NCBI RefSeq assembly: GCF_021389955.1
Contig: NZ_CP089980.1
Span: 2,723,001 to 2,787,000 of the forward strand
From: Fulvivirga maritima
GTDB lineage: Bacteria; Bacteroidota; Bacteroidia; Cytophagales; Cyclobacteriaceae
Direction of reading: 5' to 3'
Length of the DNA stretch: 64,000 nt
A model generated the notes under the pieces. That model had not been told where the DNA came from and did not search any database. It worked only from the letters and a program-made list of their open reading frames with translations. Below are positions 56,516 to 64,000 of this stretch, piece by piece. Made by a program: the position numbers and the translations under genes. Position 1 is the first letter of the stretch. The number at the start of each line of letters is the position of its first letter.

Positions 56516-56574
56516 GAAGCGACTATCTCCAGGAGACCGTCGCTTCAGGGGGTGCTGTCTACCGAAGTGACAGC
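56516..56574 (+). promoter_or_regulatory. Two hairpins in the 5' region of the DUF6520 gene
   Basis: GAAGCGAC (56516-56523) pairs with GTCGCTTC (56539-56546), with an inner CTCC/GGAG pair, and GCTGTC (56554-56559) pairs with GACAGC (56569-56574). Both lie within 100 bases upstream of the ATG at 56611, so they may form the leader of this mRNA. The rest of 56316-56610 shows no gene. Confidence 0.5.
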
Positions 56575-56610
56575 GCAAACAAAATTGGTTTTTATCTTAA
56601 CATTAAAATT

Positions 56611-56904
56611 ATGAAAAATCTAATTAAAAAACTGTCTGTAGTGGCCTTGTTATTATCTGCTTTGAGTGTATGGGCCTTCAATGGCGAAAAAGCTGAAGCG
56701 GAAACCACTTGGTTTGAGCTCGATCAGCAAGGCAATATTATCACCCCGCACTTGCAGGGTAACCCTGGATGCGTATCCGGGGATAAGTATTGTGCTGTGG
56801 AATTTGATAATAGTGTGCTGGAGAGCGATGACACACCACCTATTAGCAACATAGAAGAAGCGGGAGCTGCTTCCTTGTATCTTCAGGTGACCATGCGAGA
56901 CTAG
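56611..56904 (+). CDS. Small exported DUF6520-type protein
   Basis: The 97-residue protein has a signal peptide (MKNLIKKLSVVALLLSALSVWA) and a mature part with TTWFELDQQGNI, two cysteines in GNPGCVSGDKYCAVEF and an acidic stretch. The two-Cys core and the TTWFE opening match DUF6520 small secreted proteins of Bacteroidetes, which often lie near SusC/SusD, sigma or redoxin genes. It is convergent with the thioredoxin-like gene. The function is unknown; a secreted peptide handled by the neighbouring thiol-active protein is conceivable. Confidence 0.75.
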   Translation: MKNLIKKLSVVALLLSALSVWAFNGEKAEAETTWFELDQQGNIITPHLQGNPGCVSGDKYCAVEFDNSVLESDDTPPISNIEEAGAASLYLQVTMRD

Positions 56905-56914
56905 CAGGTACTAT

Positions 56915-56937
56915 AACAGGGGCCAGAAGCCCCTGTT
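56915..56937. terminator. Bidirectional terminator
   Basis: AACAGGGGC (56915-56923) and GCCCCTGTT (56929-56937) form a perfect 9-bp stem with a 5-base loop between the convergent DUF6520 and redoxin genes. Confidence 0.85.
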
Positions 56938-56942
56938 TATTT

Positions 56943-58220
56943 CTACTGATATTGCTTGTCAGAAATCACCAGCACAGGTAATGCTCTCACCTCCCTGATC
57001 AGCCTAAACCCCTGCTGCTTGAGTTGATGCTTTACACTATCCAGATCATTCAGATCTCCCTGAAGCGATATGCTTACCGTAAGTTCCTCCTCCAGATCAC
57101 TCACCACCCTCCATTGGCTCTGTCTGAGATTACTTTCCAGCATCTGCGTTAATTGAGCTATAGTGATTTCTTTCTGAGAGGAATTATTTTTCCTATCGAC
57201 TCTCTGCGCGCTCCTATCATCTTCCTGAGATAATACCAGACACGACATGGAGCGTTTTTCGATATGAGCAGTAATACCCAGGTGATGATCAAAAAACAAA
57301 TTCAGGTCACGCTGCATAATAGCCAGGCGCTCCTTTTCTGAAAGCTTTGCAGGCAGATAGAATGAGTAACAATAGATATTGTCTTGCTGCCACTGATAAT
57401 AACTGTTAATACTATCTAAAGAGCTACCAGAATGGGGTGCTACTAAACGGGCACGCGTAGAATCAGATACCTCTACAATAATATGATTCTTAGTGTTAAA
57501 AGAAGGTATTTCATACGCCTCTTTAAATAAACTTAAAGCCGATAGGTTATGATACAAGCGGTGGCCTCTATAATTAATAATGCTTGAATTATTATCGGGT
57601 AAGCGAGGCGTAACAGCGGAATAGAAATAGGGCTTTACAGATCCTTTCCTCAACGATAAAATAGGCTCATACAGCTCTAAGGAGATATCTTGCTTCAAAT
57701 GCATGGCTGCCGGACCACCAGACAGTATGCCTTCCATCACTTCCGGGGTGGCGTATAATTCCGAGGTAATCGCTTTGATCACCCCTTGAGGATTGACCCA
57801 TACCTGATGCGGATATCCATTATGCGGGAACCAAGCATCAGCAAGCGGTTGAGTAGTGCTGAGCAGGTTAGCAGGAATTTCCCAGCCTTTATCCTTGAAG
57901 TGCGCTTTGACCTCATCAGACTTGTCTCTATTGTTAATGAGTATAACCTGTATGTCCTGATCAAATTCATTTTGCAGCTTCTCTACTCTTTTTAGAGACT
58001 TCATGCAAGCCCCACAGTAGGCACTCCAAAAATCCAATATCACCCATTTTCCTTTGTAATCATACAATTCTACCGTGTCCTTTTCCGAGAGATAGGGATA
58101 CAAAGAGACGTTAGGAATGGCTTCACCCACGGCAAGGGATTGTTGCTGGGCCTGCACTGGCAAGGCGAACATACTGATCAGGTAAACTATATCAATAACC
58201 TTCATTGCTCTATCTTTCAT
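56943..58220 (-). CDS. TlpA-like thioredoxin-fold protein with C-terminal extension
   Basis: The 425-residue exported protein has a signal peptide to PVQAQ (start at 58220, or at the Met encoded at 58205). The thioredoxin-like domain has GKWVILDFWSAYCGACMKSL with C69 and C72 as the redox pair, and NGYPHQVWVNPQG as the cis-Pro region. The C-terminal half (about 200-425) is extra and ends with a domain ITIAQLTQMLESNLRQ ... LPVLVIS that resembles the end of DUF3738/STN-like domains. It overlaps the SusD gene end by 11 bases and is therefore part of the SusC/SusD operon. It probably reduces or rearranges disulfides in the periplasm. Confidence 0.82.
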   Translation of the reverse strand: MKDRAMKVIDIVYLISMFALPVQAQQQSLAVGEAIPNVSLYPYLSEKDTVELYDYKGKWVILDFWSAYCGACMKSLKRVEKLQNEFDQDIQVILINNRDKSDEVKAHFKDKGWEIPANLLSTTQPLADAWFPHNGYPHQVWVNPQGVIKAITSELYATPEVMEGILSGGPAAMHLKQDISLELYEPILSLRKGSVKPYFYSAVTPRLPDNNSSIINYRGHRLYHNLSALSLFKEAYEIPSFNTKNHIIVEVSDSTRARLVAPHSGSSLDSINSYYQWQQDNIYCYSFYLPAKLSEKERLAIMQRDLNLFFDHHLGITAHIEKRSMSCLVLSQEDDRSAQRVDRKNNSSQKEITIAQLTQMLESNLRQSQWRVVSDLEEELTVSISLQGDLNDLDSVKHQLKQQGFRLIREVRALPVLVISDKQYQ

Positions 58221-59592
58221 TTTGTTCTATTCCTGAAATTGAAACCACATTATAGGGAAGGGGCAGGGCATACCTGGGATCATGAGGAGGCAAGGAATAA
58301 GTGCTGTTGCCCAGCTGCCTTTGGAGCGTTATGTCTCGCCCATCATAAGCAATATATCGCTTGATGTCAGGCCATCTGATGCCTCTGAATACCAGCTCTT
58401 TGCGTCTCTCCAGTAATATCCGTTCCAATGCCTGTTCAGCATCGCTGATGGCTATTGGTACAAAATGTCCCTGTTCATAACGATGCTGCAGAAGGGTATT
58501 CAAATCATGCAGCGCTTCAGTCACTTTTCCGGTACGGGCATAACATTCACTGCGTATCAGGTAGAGTTCGTCTGTAGCTATACCACTGAAATAATACATA
58601 GCAAAGAAGTTGCCGTTGTTGTAAGAGCCTCTGAAGAAATGATCACCATCCGCTTCACGATAGAAGAGTGACTTCCTCAGGTCATGCTCAGCATAGCTGT
58701 TGTATAGCTCAGGGGCTATCCTCATTCTATCATTGGACAACGGCCCCTCGCTCACATAAAGCATACGGTTATAAAAGACCGTTTCAGGGTTAAGGATCTC
58801 AAAGGGATAAGAAGCAGAGGGATCAAGGTCATTATAATCCATCAGCTCATGGTATAGCTGTAAACTTTCATCTGCTGCCAGCAGTGCCTGTGAGTACCTT
58901 CCGGTCTGCAAATACACCTTAGCGAGCAAGGCCTGAACCGAAGCCTTTGAAGCGCGTGTAGATTCCTGTGCGATGCCAGGCAGTAGCGGCAATGCTGTTT
59001 CCAGATCATCAATAATCTTTTGATAAGTGTCTTCCAAAGAACTGCGCTGATAAGTGACATTGATATCAGGATCAGTGCGCAAGGGTAATCCTAACTGACT
59101 GGCTGCAGAAGCAGCCTCATACTGCTGACAAAACACCTGAGCCAATTGAAAGAAACACCAGGAACGATGAAATAAGGCCGTTCCTCTGATGCGGTCGAAA
59201 TCCGCCTTTTCATCCGGAGCTACCTCTACCTTTTTAATGCCTTCCAAAACGGCATTAGCATAATAAATAGTAGCATAAGGCATATTCCAGCTGGGTACTT
59301 GGTCATCATCCTGATAGATATCTTCCTGCCAGAGGTAAGCCTTACGATGAATTAATGAAGCGCCACTGGTCATGGTCTCCCAGTCTTGCTGGGTGATATA
59401 ATAATCATCAGCACTTACCTCGCCCAGGGAAGGAGTGGCGGTATTCATATCCAGCGCATTATCTAAAATGGCCTGATAGTCCTTTAAACTAGAAGGCACC
59501 ACCTGTTTTTTGTCGCTACGTATCTCCAGCCATTCCTCCTGATCACAGGCAGAGAGCAGTAGCAGGAGTATAAAAGTATAAATTGATTTCAT
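58210..59592 (-). CDS. SusD/RagB family nutrient-binding lipoprotein
   Basis: The 460-residue protein has a lipoprotein signal with the lipidated Cys at 16 (LLLLLSAC), then DQEEWLEIRSDKKQVVPSSL and helical TPR-like repeats of the SusD fold. Typical points are ADDYYITQQDWETM, AKVYLQTGRYSQALLAADES, DELYLIRSECYARTGK and the C-terminal LLERRKELVFRGIRWPDIKR. SusD proteins cap the SusC transporter and bind the substrate outside the cell. It lies 6 bases after susC and overlaps the redoxin gene. The substrate is unknown; no glycoside hydrolase is nearby, so a peptide or other non-glycan substrate is plausible. Confidence 0.95.
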   Translation of the reverse strand: MKSIYTFILLLLLSACDQEEWLEIRSDKKQVVPSSLKDYQAILDNALDMNTATPSLGEVSADDYYITQQDWETMTSGASLIHRKAYLWQEDIYQDDDQVPSWNMPYATIYYANAVLEGIKKVEVAPDEKADFDRIRGTALFHRSWCFFQLAQVFCQQYEAASAASQLGLPLRTDPDINVTYQRSSLEDTYQKIIDDLETALPLLPGIAQESTRASKASVQALLAKVYLQTGRYSQALLAADESLQLYHELMDYNDLDPSASYPFEILNPETVFYNRMLYVSEGPLSNDRMRIAPELYNSYAEHDLRKSLFYREADGDHFFRGSYNNGNFFAMYYFSGIATDELYLIRSECYARTGKVTEALHDLNTLLQHRYEQGHFVPIAISDAEQALERILLERRKELVFRGIRWPDIKRYIAYDGRDITLQRQLGNSTYSLPPHDPRYALPLPYNVVSISGIEQNER

Positions 59593-59598
59593 GATAGA

Positions 59599-62500
59599 TT
59601 AAAGTTTAATGTTAGTACCAATAGCATATACAGGACCCGGGAGTAGCTCAGCATAAGGATAATCAGGGTCTAATCCTTTGTCATTGGCTCTCCATAGTAT
59701 GCCCAGATTATTGAGATAGAGATAACATTCTATGCTTCTGTACCAGGAAGCACGCTGCCCTTGCGGCTGAAAAGTGTATCCCAGCCTGATGTCCTGCAAC
59801 CGAATATGATCTCCCTTCTCCACTAGTACCTCTGAGAAGTTATAAGCATAATCCCTGAAATTGGAAGCCTCATTCACAGTAGGTATAGAAGGTACTTGGG
59901 TGTGTGCTTCATCTCCAGGATTTTGCCAGCGATCCATAAAGTCCTGATGCCCCATTTGCTGACCATCAAATACACTCTGATAACTTATGCTATTACGCCG
60001 GAATACATAGTTGAGCTTAAAGGTCAGGTTAGCACTCAGACTTAAATGCTTGTAGGACCAGGTGTTCCTTATTGAGCCAAAATAAGGAGGCACCACCAGA
60101 CCTACTTCTTTCAGCTCCTCGAAAGTGAGGTTGTTGAAATAGGTTTCATAATCCGAGCTTTCTTGCCCATCTACCATAACCAGAGGGGCTCCGGTGTCAG
60201 GATCGAGACCGCTCCAGGGAATAGCATAAAGCGCATCTATCGGTGCCTCCTCCTTTAGCTTCAGCGTGCTGTTTCTAAAGAAAGAATATATCGAACTATT
60301 GTTGGCCTCATCATCAAAAGAGGTAAGACGCGTTTTCGCATAGCTGACCAAGAAATCAGTCTGCCATTTGATGGCACCATTGAGGTTAACCGTGTTAAGG
60401 GTGAGATCCCAGCCTTTCGTTTTGGTATTAGCATAGTTGGCCATAAAGCCCTCCACTTGTAAGCTGGAAAAGCCAGTGGTAGGATCTAATGACTGCCTGC
60501 CCAGCAGGTCTTTCCCTTCCTTTCTGAAGTATTCAAATGAGCCGGATACCCTGTTGTTCAATGCCTTAAAATCAATACCAGCATTCCACACCGCTACCTT
60601 CTCCCATCTAAGTTGCGGATTGCCGGGACTCACTATGTCCGCTACCTGAAAGTCAGTCAAATAAGAAGAGAGATAACGCGCCGTCACAAAAGCCGTGGCC
60701 TCCCGGTTGATGTTGCCATTATAACCATAAGTAGCCCTCAGCCTGAGGTAAGGCAGCCAGGAGAGGTTCATAAAACTTTCTTTAGATACCGTCCAGGCGG
60801 CACCTACTGACCATAAGGGCACCCCTTTTTGATTGGTTTTCACCCCAAACAAGTTAGAAGCATCCCAGCGGGCACTGCCTGAGAGCGTGTATCGCTGCTT
60901 AAAAGTGTAAGCCATATTGCCATAGTAAGAAATATAGCGGTTCAGAAGATCAGACAACGAGGTATTAGGAGGCGCTATTCTAGCCCTGCCGTTAGGGCGT
61001 GTGTAGTGATAGGTGATATAATCAATCATATCTACGGTGGTGAGCACCTCATCAGCATAGCCAAAATACTCAAAGCCTTGCCCTTGAGTATGCACCTGCC
61101 GTACCTCCGCTCCGGCTAAGGCAGAAACCTCATGCTCTTCCCCGAACACCTGATAAGTACTGAGCTGTAACCTTCCCGAATGCGCCTTTTCCTGACGGTG
61201 GCCTACCTGCAAAATGTCATTATACGGAAAGAGCTGATCCCCCTCATCATCCGTAAAACGGTTGACCAGGTTACGCACATAATAACTCTCTTTGCTGCGC
61301 AGATCGGTGTCCTCACTGCTCTGGTGCTGGTACTGATAAGAAAGCTGTAAGCTGGTGTTAGGCAAAAACTCATATTGCAAGCCTACGTTGATGCGCTGCT
61401 GCTGTTGCTTGATGGTGTTATCCATCATGTCACGCTCTTCCAGCGGCAGGTATTGCCAGTTGAGTAGCCCTTCCTCTTCAGCCTGATTGACATAAGGCAG
61501 GCGGTAATCGCGCACTACCGGTAGCGCATTACCATTATCATCAATAAGTTGATTATAAGGATAACGGGAGCCATAACCTCCCCAGGCCAGCCCATTGTTC
61601 TGGCGCCGCTGACTGCTCAGGAATAAGCCTGTTTGTAACTGTAGCTGCTTGATAGGTTTGAAAGTATTGCGGGCTGTTAGCGTTACCCGTTCACTTTCAT
61701 TACCGATGACGTTGGCTTGCAAAGCATCATAACCCCCGGAAAAATAATAGCTGCTTTTAGCATTCCCTCCCTGCAAGCTGAGCGCATATTGCTGTGATAG
61801 CCCGTTTTGATAAAACAGGTCTTCCACGTCTTTGCGCACGTCGGCAGTTTCTAATGCCTGCCACTGCTGCTGTACTTGCTCTTCAGAGAGTTCACCCTCT
61901 CGCTGTGCTGCTAATAGCTCTACAAAAGGAGATAGCGCAGGCATAGACAGACTATTGAGGTCAGTGTCATAAAAGCCCTGATCAAACAAGCTCTTTTCTA
62001 TCTCCATAAAATACTGAGCAGACAAATAGTTAGGATTGTCATAGAGATCCGGTGCCTGAGTGATGCGGGCATTAGCTACCAGATTGATTTGCAGCGGCTC
62101 CTGAAAAGTCCCTTTTTTGGTGCTGATAACAATAACCCCATTGGCTGCTCGCGCTCCCCAGATAGAAGCTGCCGCCGCATCCTTCAGTACCGTGATATTA
62201 TCAATGTCATTAGGATTAATGCTGTTGATATCTCCTTCATAGGGAAAACCATCCAGCACTATGAGCGGATTAGTTTCACTGTTAATGCTGCTGATGCCCC
62301 TGATTCGCAGGTTACGATAATCATCACCATAAGCAGCACCTGAACCTACCAGCCTGCGATCAAACAAGAGGCCGCTGGTGACCCCATCCAGGCGACTGAT
62401 AATATCAGATCCCACACTTCGGTTGATCAACTGCTCACTGACCTGCTCATAAGACCCTGTGGCCCGCTCTACAGGCACCTCTTCATAACCGGTAGAGTAA

Positions 62501-62826
62501 ATCTCCACCTCACCGAGGGTCATGTAATCCTCAGACAAAGCCACCAACATATTATTACTGCTGACAGCTCTTTCCTGAGACTCATAGCCGATATAAGAAA
62601 ATACCAACATACTGCCTTCAGGTACTTCCAGCGAAAAGGAACCATCACTATCCGTAATAGTGCCTTTGAGGCTGCTTTTGACAGTGACCGAAGCCCCGGG
62701 CAGCGGCAGGCTGTCGGTAGTGGCAATGACCTTGCCGTGAATAGTCATCATCTGCTGACAAAAGCTGAGGGATGCACTCCCCAGATAAAGACCAGCACAA
62801 AACAAAATGGATAAAAGTGTTTTCAT
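59599..62826 (-). CDS. SusC/RagA family TonB-dependent outer-membrane transporter
   Basis: From ATG 62826 (signal peptide MKTLLSILFCAGLYLG...) the protein has 1075 residues; the longer upstream frame lacks a signal peptide at its start. A carboxypeptidase-regulatory-like domain (ITDSDGSFSLEVPEGS, YIGYESQE) occupies about 30-105. The TonB-dependent plug follows with RIRGISSINSETNPLIVLDG and DNITVLKDAAAASIWGARAA, then the large beta-barrel. It imports substrate bound by the SusD partner, powered by TonB. It has no N-terminal STN signalling domain; a separate STN-like protein is encoded just upstream. Confidence 0.95.
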   Translation of the reverse strand: MKTLLSILFCAGLYLGSASLSFCQQMMTIHGKVIATTDSLPLPGASVTVKSSLKGTITDSDGSFSLEVPEGSMLVFSYIGYESQERAVSSNNMLVALSEDYMTLGEVEIYSTGYEEVPVERATGSYEQVSEQLINRSVGSDIISRLDGVTSGLLFDRRLVGSGAAYGDDYRNLRIRGISSINSETNPLIVLDGFPYEGDINSINPNDIDNITVLKDAAAASIWGARAANGVIVISTKKGTFQEPLQINLVANARITQAPDLYDNPNYLSAQYFMEIEKSLFDQGFYDTDLNSLSMPALSPFVELLAAQREGELSEEQVQQQWQALETADVRKDVEDLFYQNGLSQQYALSLQGGNAKSSYYFSGGYDALQANVIGNESERVTLTARNTFKPIKQLQLQTGLFLSSQRRQNNGLAWGGYGSRYPYNQLIDDNGNALPVVRDYRLPYVNQAEEEGLLNWQYLPLEERDMMDNTIKQQQQRINVGLQYEFLPNTSLQLSYQYQHQSSEDTDLRSKESYYVRNLVNRFTDDEGDQLFPYNDILQVGHRQEKAHSGRLQLSTYQVFGEEHEVSALAGAEVRQVHTQGQGFEYFGYADEVLTTVDMIDYITYHYTRPNGRARIAPPNTSLSDLLNRYISYYGNMAYTFKQRYTLSGSARWDASNLFGVKTNQKGVPLWSVGAAWTVSKESFMNLSWLPYLRLRATYGYNGNINREATAFVTARYLSSYLTDFQVADIVSPGNPQLRWEKVAVWNAGIDFKALNNRVSGSFEYFRKEGKDLLGRQSLDPTTGFSSLQVEGFMANYANTKTKGWDLTLNTVNLNGAIKWQTDFLVSYAKTRLTSFDDEANNSSIYSFFRNSTLKLKEEAPIDALYAIPWSGLDPDTGAPLVMVDGQESSDYETYFNNLTFEELKEVGLVVPPYFGSIRNTWSYKHLSLSANLTFKLNYVFRRNSISYQSVFDGQQMGHQDFMDRWQNPGDEAHTQVPSIPTVNEASNFRDYAYNFSEVLVEKGDHIRLQDIRLGYTFQPQGQRASWYRSIECYLYLNNLGILWRANDKGLDPDYPYAELLPGPVYAIGTNIKL

Positions 62827-62836
62827 ATGTAAAGGT

Positions 62837-63265
62837 TTAAGTAAGACATTCATTATGGTGTGAGATGACCTCCTGCTGAAGCGGAATAGCCTCCAGCAGA
62901 TCCAGGTCATAGATGTGTAGTACCTCCCTTACCCGAGCCAGCCCATCATGGCGGGTGGGGAGAATGATATCAATAGGCTGAGCATAACAGGTAGCATCTT
63001 CAATGATGATTCCCTGATCATTATAATACTCATTAAGGTAGCGAATGAGGTCAGTCATGGGGGCATTGCGCAGCACCACGGCATAAGGCCCTAGGGAAGA
63101 GTGAGGTCGGCCTCCCAGAGTGCCTATACGGTCAAGCGTGCTGGTTCTTACCAACAGCCACTTACGAAGTAGGATAGGCTTATGAGTCAGAGAGTGATTA
63201 AAAGAAAAGAGTCTACTGCACCAAAGGCATAGCTGTGCCAGGCAGCAAGAGTACAATTTTTTCAT
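62837..63265 (-). CDS. Stand-alone STN-like signalling-domain protein
   Basis: From ATG 63265 (MKKLYSCCLAQLCLWCSRLF) the product is 142 residues. The C-terminal part (about 70-142), RNAPMTDLIRYLNEYYNDQG then DIILPTRHDGLARVREVLHI, has the beta-alpha-beta plan of STN (secretin/TonB short N-terminal) or DUF4974 domains. Such domains normally sit at the N-terminus of SusC or the C-terminus of FecR, and both are missing from the proteins here. The gene lies 10 bases before susC. It may relay transporter status to the short anti-sigma factor; this is inference. Confidence 0.6.
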   Translation of the reverse strand: MKKLYSCCLAQLCLWCSRLFSFNHSLTHKPILLRKWLLVRTSTLDRIGTLGGRPHSSLGPYAVVLRNAPMTDLIRYLNEYYNDQGIIIEDATCYAQPIDIILPTRHDGLARVREVLHIYDLDLLEAIPLQQEVISHHNECLT

Positions 63266-63523
63266 GCTGTAGGTTTTAGGATAGGAAAAAGGAATAGATG
63301 GCAGGAGCAGGAGAGGAGCGGCCAGGTGCGCAGGACCGAAAGGCGTTAAATAAATAACCACCTCCCGGCCTACCTAAACAACTAACGGCGCTCCCACCTC
63401 AACTCAGGAAGGAGGGCGATGACGGTGTAGCCAGGTGTAGTAAGACAGAATCATGGGCAAACAGTATTATTTATAAATGACTGTCTCCATAGTAAGCAAG
63501 AAGAAAAACCTATAAAAAAAAGA

Positions 63524-63642
63524 GGCGTGGGACTCACTTACTCTCAGGAGGTACTGGTATACCCGATCACGAATAAGCAAGCACCCACGCCAAAGACGTG
63601 AGCACTTTCACTTATGTTCTCGTGATCTTGAAAGTTACCAGT
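63524..63642. repeat. Interleaved inverted repeats with pseudoknot-like topology
   Basis: GGCGTGGG (63524-63531) matches CCCACGCC (63584-63591). GATCACGA (63565-63572) matches TCGTGATC (63620-63627), and ACTGGT (63553-63558) matches ACCAGT (63637-63642). The second and third pairs are nested, while the first crosses them. No coding sequence overlaps. It could be a structured RNA or a recombination site. Confidence 0.5.
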
Positions 63643-63760
63643 TTTCCTGACGAGACACATTAGTGCGAATGCTTGAAAATATCTTGAAGTATTCGCTAAA
63701 TTAATATCTTTTGAAGAACCTTGTCCTTCATTATTATCAAAAATAGTAATTATATTTAAA

Positions 63761-63778
63761 TAGGACAAATTAGTCCTA
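63761..63778. promoter_or_regulatory. Operator-like dyad upstream of the XRE gene
   Basis: TAGGAC (63761-63766) and GTCCTA (63773-63778) form a perfect dyad with a 6-base spacer, 33 bases before the GTG start. Another GTCCT half site lies at 63723-63727. XRE-type regulators often bind such dyads to control themselves. Confidence 0.6.
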
Positions 63779-63811
63779 ACATTTTTTAAGCTTAAAGGGC
63801 AGTTTGGAGGG

Positions 63812-64000
63812 GTGAAAAGAGGGAAACAATTCAGGGATGATGAATTCATCCAATTATTAGCAGCACGGCTACGCGAACTTTGCGAAGCTAAAGGGATTAA
63901 ACATGAAAAGTTGGCTGAAAAGGCTGGCTTTGATACTAGGCAAATAGGTAGGATATTGAGAGGAGAGAGCAATACTTCAATAAGTCATTTTGCACAAGTT
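63812..64000 (+). CDS. XRE-family helix-turn-helix regulator, 3' end cut by window edge
   Basis: A GTG start at 63812 preceded by a purine-rich GGAGG opens a frame still open at the window end (63 codons seen). The protein begins VKRGKQFRDDEFIQLLAARL and contains a lambda-repressor-type helix-turn-helix: LRELCEAKGIKHEKLAEKAG, then FDTRQIGRILRGESNTSISH. It has the small-regulator style of control proteins of restriction-modification systems or mobile elements. A dyad lies just upstream. The gene it controls is outside the window. Confidence 0.82.
   Translation, partial: MKRGKQFRDDEFIQLLAARLRELCEAKGIKHEKLAEKAGFDTRQIGRILRGESNTSISHFAQV

Larger units (their letters stand above)
63266..63811. other. 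Noncoding divergent intergenic region
   Basis: About 545 bases separate the STN-like gene (minus strand) from the XRE-type gene (plus strand). They should hold promoters for both. I see no gene. A set of interleaved inverted repeats (63524-63642) and an operator-like dyad (63761-63778) are listed separately. Confidence 0.6.

Noticed and set aside
56357-56578. A 73-codon minus-strand frame upstream of the sigma factor
   Set aside because: It overlaps the hairpin region before the DUF6520 gene and has no family character.
63544-63972. A 142-codon minus-strand frame at the right end
   Set aside because: It is antisense to the XRE-type gene, which has a clear helix-turn-helix, and runs across the noncoding repeats.

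Overview
The window comes from a member of the Bacteroidota, most likely a Cytophagales-type marine or soil bacterium. The evidence is type IX secretion (T9SS) sorting domains, PorP/SprF, SprB repeats, a SusC/SusD pair, DUF3078 and DUF6520 proteins, a Bacteroidetes-type tmRNA tag (GESNYAMAA), a TATATTTG promoter box and CTnDOT-like tra genes. Family names come from reading the translations; no database search was run.

Layout. (1) 1-4.1 kb is core chromosome: a DUF3078 protein (cut by the left edge), dnaX, a DUF481-like outer-membrane protein and the tmRNA gene ssrA. (2) 4.1-10.4 kb is a small island just downstream of ssrA: a tyrosine integrase, a serine recombinase with a res-like site, and a ~1290-residue nuclease-DEAH helicase with nine helicase-associated repeats, a probable defence protein. 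(3) 10.4-11.7 kb is noncoding and palindrome-rich. (4) 11.7-35.8 kb is one very tightly packed plus-strand operon: SprB-repeat adhesin, FG-GAP protein with a type B T9SS signal, PorP/SprF-OmpA fusion, outer-membrane barrel, lipoprotein, ~1500-residue exported protein, fibronectin-III protein, TANFOR/metalloprotease/pretoxin protein, secreted nuclease-like toxin candidate and a cytosolic beta-propeller protein placed like an immunity protein. This is the best candidate for an undescribed system: a T9SS-linked toxin and adhesin locus. A HEAT-like protein and a lipoprotein follow. (5) 38.3-53.6 kb is a visibly more GC-rich conjugation module: helix-turn-helix protein, mobA/mobB/mobC, an rteC-like gene, traE-F-G-I-J-K-M-N and accessory genes. 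(6) 53.8-63.3 kb has small membrane proteins, an ECF sigma factor with a short anti-sigma factor, a DUF6520 peptide, and a thioredoxin-like/SusD/SusC/STN-like operon. The window ends inside an XRE-type regulator.

Seven single-base frame breaks interrupt six genes, every one at a homopolymer of six to ten bases. Six look like one extra base. The seventh, in the helicase, is a -1 shift at a canonical A AAA AAG slippery heptamer. Most are probably sequence errors, and the affected genes are annotated here as single genes. The helicase case deserves separate attention as possible programmed frameshifting.
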